DNA from: Cristatella mucedo
Taxonomy: Eukaryota; Bryozoa; Phylactolaemata; Cristatellidae
Length of the DNA stretch: 10,500 bases
Assembly: GCA_009760855.2 (NCBI GenBank)
Contig: WPIO01000001.1
Span: 6,162,001 to 6,172,500 of the forward strand
Direction of reading: 5' to 3'
The position numbers and the translations under genes were made by a program. Numbering within the stretch: position 1 is the first letter of the stretch; every line of letters starts with the position of its first letter. The notes beneath the pieces are model-generated. The model made no database searches, was not told the origin of the DNA, and worked only from the letters and a program-made list of their open reading frames with translations. Positions 8,151-10,500 of this stretch are shown in pieces.

Positions 8151-8634
8151 ATGGATGAATCGGATCGAGATGAGTCACCGGGTATACGTGAGTGCGGATC
8201 TGATGCGGTCGTGCATTGAATGGTACTTTGGAACAGGACACCTAGACATCGTGCCGATGCTACTGGAGATAAGCTGGCAGAGCCGATTTTGATGGACAAG
8301 GTTTCCACTTTCTGATTCACACTAGGTTTGCTCATTGATAAAAAGTTGTTTTATCGTCATTCGATTTGAGAAATTGTGGTGCAATCCAAGTGCGGATGCC
8401 AGCAATGCATGCAGCAGATGAGAGAGTTTGACGTGCTGGAGGGCTGGAAGGGATCATGGCACTAGTACAGCTTTTTGTCGCCTGAATATATGAAAGCCTG
8501 GATTTCGCATGGCGAATCGGCAAGATGAAAAGTATGAATTGCGAAAAGAAGTGGACCAAGAACATAACCCTGGGGTACGCCTTACTTTAGAGGCTCCTCG
8601 CGCGATCTTCGCCCGCGATCTTAATCATAACATC
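8151..8634. other. Intergenic DNA, nothing recognised
   Basis: Open frames at 8036-8335 and 8332-8565 (minus) and 8005-8292 (plus) have no recognisable domain and partly overlap the SINE. I see no repeat, RNA gene or promoter that I can support. Confidence 0.4.
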
Positions 8635-8880
8635 AATAATACATTTGTATAGCACCCTCAGCGAACTTAATGTCTTTCCAGGCACTTTACAGATTCTGTA
8701 AAGAAACTGTGACCACAAGATTAGTGGTAACATTAGCAATGTCATCAAGCATAACATTGTTAGATGTGATATGCACAGGTTTAACTTGCCGATATGATTA
8801 GTAGCAAGCAGCAGGCAGTGTCAGCACGCATAGGCATACAATAGCACGTATATGTCTTTCGACGATTTGAAACTCTAGAA
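8635..8880 (-). mobile_element. CR1/L2-like LINE 3' UTR, antisense copy
   Basis: The minus strand reads ATGCGTGCTGACACTGCCTG, then CTACTAATCATAT and CTGTGCATATCACATCTAAC, then TCTGTAAAGTGCCTGGAAAG, TTAAGTTCGCTGAGGGTGC and TATACAAATGTATTATT. This aligns with about 625-835 of copy 1. Only the 3' UTR and the hairpin remain. The insert inside the UTR differs from copy 1, so it is a separate subfamily or an old copy. The 5' limit (8840-8880) is approximate. Confidence 0.82.
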
Positions 8881-9424
8881 CAGGTTGCGCTAGGTAGCTC
8901 TATAAGAATTCGTGAGCTGGAGGGTATTGCCTCGGGTGCTGCTGTAGCAACATTTTCGGACTCTTACGAATTCGTCTGGAACACACGGGATGCTAGTCCG
9001 TGCCTCCGTAAACAGTGCGCATTTTTGGATGCGTGATAACAGTGCAAAGAGAAAAATTCAAAAGTATAATGCAAGATTAACAACGACAAGTAGCACACCC
9101 ATGCAAATGAAAATATAGGCAGCGTTTGCTCTACCGACGACGACGCACAAACGCAGCTTAATTGAGCCAAGGGCTAAATCGGTAAGTGCTATTTCCGCCG
9201 TGAGCGTGGATTTTTCTCTAGAATATTTAGTCTCTAAAAAACAGTAAGATGTGCATTCAACCGCTTGTCACTTAGAGGCTCTCATAACGAAACTCATTCT
9301 TCCGTGGACATCAAGTGAACCCCAGGCTAGGAACTGGTAAATTAAGCCCCCCCCCCCTGAGCGTAGCGAATCTCCAAAGCGAGGCTTCGGAGGCGAACGT
9401 ATACGTAAGCATATTGCGGCCCTG
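8881..9424. other. Intergenic DNA with oligo-C run and hairpin
   Basis: No gene is recognised. There is an 11-base C run at 9347-9357, and a hairpin with arms CTCCAAAGC (9372-9380) and GCTTCGGAG (9384-9392), one mismatch and a 3-nt loop. The 76-codon minus-strand and 72-codon plus-strand frames at 9311-9541 are mirror images over the same repeats and are unlikely to be genes. Confidence 0.4.
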
Positions 9425-9495
9425 CTTTAGCCCAAGAGTAAAGTGCTCGCCCTTAATTAACGATCGGAGTTGCAGGCTCCAGCCCTGCAGCATGC
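9425..9495 (+). mobile_element. tRNA-like unit, degenerate
   Basis: TTTAGCCCAAGAGTAAAGTG then CTCGCCCTTAA is close to TTTGGCCCAGTGATTAAGGTGCTCGCC at 10143-10169, so both come from the same tRNA-like head. The T-arm position holds an exact 6-bp stem TGCAGG/CCTGCA around a 7-nt loop (9471-9489), the size of a tRNA T loop, but the sequence CTCCAGC has lost the TTCRA B-box core. It sits directly in front of the SINE at 9521. Probably a dead tRNA-derived repeat. Confidence 0.5.
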
Positions 9496-9520
9496 GTAAA
9501 GCACCGCCAGAGATAAAGGG

Positions 9521-9706
9521 TGAGCAGCCGTGATGGCGCACTAGGTAAGGCGGTTGCTTTCATGACCTTGGTCCCGAGGTCGTGGGTTCGATTCCTGCCG
9601 CGGGCGATCCTTTATCACCACTGCAAGCGATGGCGATAGCCGTACAGGCTCTTCTGTCGCTATACAAAAAGAGTCTATTTAATCAGCTAGGATTTATTTA
9701 TTTATT
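9521..9706 (+). mobile_element. tRNA-derived SINE, plus strand
   Basis: Same family as 7973-8150. It has A box TGGCGCACTAGG (9534-9545) and B box GGTTCGATTCC (9585-9595), both good matches to the pol III consensus. The body runs through GGGCGATCCTTTATCACCAC and CTCTTCTGTCGCTATACAAA to an ATTTATTTATTTATT tail (9692-9706). The inter-box inverted repeat is present but with two mismatches, CATGACCTTGG against CCGAGGTCGTG, both explained by CpG-to-TpG change. I could not identify a target-site duplication with confidence. The 64-codon open frame across it is a by-product. Confidence 0.9.
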
Positions 9707-10137
9707 AATCGAGTTCCCTTACAACATTACACAGCCGACATTTACGGGTAGAGCAATAAATGACGCGATTCTGTAACGTCTTTACAGTGGGAGCTGCTCC
9801 AGCAACCGCAAAAGGCCTCACTTTCTCGTAGAATCGACGAGCAGCCTATCGAAGACAATCTAGGTTAGTCCGAATGAGCTGGCATGCTGTGGTAGCTCTG
9901 AAGGAGTATTATTGCCAAAGCAGTTCCTCAAGAAGTGGCCCCGCCCCTGCAGCCCGAAAAGCGATCTGGGCTGGGCAGCCTTCCTAGACATGTGCGCAAT
10001 TGCGCTGCAACCCGCTCGACGGAGCTATTACCGACGAGAATACTAACGCCAGTATGAACGCGGAAAGGATTTCAGTTTTTCACAATGAATTTGCATTGGT
10101 AAACGCAGCCTACAGGGAAACGAAAGGACAACGCTGC
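9707..10137. other. Intergenic DNA, nothing recognised
   Basis: GC content and CpG density rise towards the right. I see no coding frame, repeat or RNA gene that I can support. Confidence 0.4.
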
Positions 10138-10235
10138 GCTGGTTTGGCCCAGTGATTAAGGTGCTCGCCTTTAACGAGCGAGGTCGAGTGGAGGCATACG
10201 ATTACCACAGGTCGCGGGTTCGAGCCCCGTGGCGT
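10138..10235 (+). mobile_element. Type II tRNA-derived (Leu/Ser-like) repeat or tRNA pseudogene
   Basis: A box TGGCCCAGTGAT followed by TAAGGTGC (10145 on) resembles the D arm of tRNA-Leu/Ser (GGCCGAGTGGTTAAGGC). An exact 5-bp anticodon-type stem GCTCG/CGAGC encloses a 7-nt loop CCTTTAA. The B box GGTTCGAGCCC (10217-10227) is a perfect match to consensus. The stretch between the anticodon stem and T arm is about 33 nt, longer than a normal variable arm, and the bases flanking the unit (GCTGGTT and GGCGTGT) do not pair as an acceptor stem. The loop also lacks the U33 of working tRNAs. So it is a SINE head or pseudogene rather than a functional tRNA. Confidence 0.55.
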
Positions 10236-10355
10236 GTGTGAAGGGCCTGAATAGAGATGCCGTTCTCGCAGGGTGCCGTACGAATGAATTGTTTAGTTTC
10301 CATACGACGCCAACGAGCTCTGTTGGAGCGAATACATGCTGATGTCATCGATCGG

Positions 10356-10405
10356 ATGGCTAACTTATGTGCGTGCCTTCTTAGGACGGCAGAGCAGTTA
10401 CGAAG
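10356..10405 (+). CDS. Candidate first coding exon of an unidentified gene
   Basis: The ATG at 10356 (G at +4, C at -3) opens 16 codons, MANLCACLLRTAEQLR plus AG, ending exactly at a consensus donor AAG/GTAAGC (10406 on). The following bases are CpG-rich, as at 5' ends. An overlapping frame from the ATG at 10336 is also open to the same donor. I do not recognise the peptide, and the rest would lie beyond the window. An alternative is an internal 21-nt micro-exon from 10385, because TGCCTTCTTAG just before it looks like an acceptor. All of these may be chance. Confidence 0.2.
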
Positions 10406-10500
10406 GTAAGCGTCCGTAGGCCACAGCGCCAGACCGCCTCGAAGTTACTGCATCTAAGAGCGGAGTCCGCGGGTCTCCACGCGAGCGGGTAGACAGACAG

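Noticed and set aside
9311-9541. Overlapping 76- and 72-codon frames on opposite strands
   Set aside because: They have no domain, no splice context, and overlap tRNA-like and hairpin repeats.
10138-10235. Functional tRNA gene
   Set aside because: The acceptor stem does not pair, U33 is missing, and the variable region is too long, so I call it tRNA-derived only.
1-10500. CRISPR array, bacterial operon or phage module
   Set aside because: There are no regularly spaced direct repeats and no ribosome-binding-site-led gene series. Spliced exons and LINE/SINE repeats show animal nuclear DNA.

Overview
This is metazoan nuclear DNA: three spliced exons, non-LTR (LINE) 3' ends, tRNA-derived SINEs and a long GT microsatellite. 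There is no bacterial-style gene packing. The one host gene I can name is the 5' end of a nucleoporin NUP205 gene on the minus strand. Coding exon 1 is at 5725-5770, exon 2 at 2567-2712 and exon 3 at 1896-2064, and the gene runs off the left edge. All three exons have GT/AG borders, their phases agree across both junctions, and together they give about 120 codons matching the NUP205 N-terminus. The species is not certain. The protein and the repeat mix look invertebrate, and a chelicerate such as a hard tick is my guess only.

Layout. 1-1895 is intron 3 of NUP205. It holds an antisense CR1/L2-like LINE 3' end with an open frame (1-860), a second truncated tail (938-1041) and a worn SINE (about 1494-1620). 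1896-2712 holds exons 3 and 2 with a 502-bp intron between them. 2713-5724 is intron 1, mostly unrecognised, with one SINE head fragment near 4103-4136. About 5050-6110 is CpG-rich and covers the start of intron 1, exon 1 and the presumed NUP205 promoter, which includes ETS-like sites and an exact 18-bp tandem duplication.

6363-6688 is a compound GT microsatellite. Beyond it lies an intergenic repeat landscape: a sense LINE 3' end (6882-7275), a perfect RFX X-box-like palindrome (7333-7349), a SINE (7973-8150, minus), an antisense LINE 3' end (8635-8880), a degenerate tRNA-like unit (9425-9495) abutting a full SINE (9521-9706, plus), and a type II (Leu/Ser-like) tRNA-derived unit (10138-10235). 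At 10356-10405 there is a weak candidate first coding exon of a plus-strand gene.

How it fits together: NUP205 is an inner-ring scaffold of the nuclear pore, and its CpG-rich promoter suggests housekeeping expression. Everything else recognisable is a transposable element or simple repeat. I see no convincing new multi-gene system. The more interesting points are the SINE family with a hairpin joining its two promoter boxes, the paired CpG decay in SINE and LINE hairpins, and the isolated X-box.
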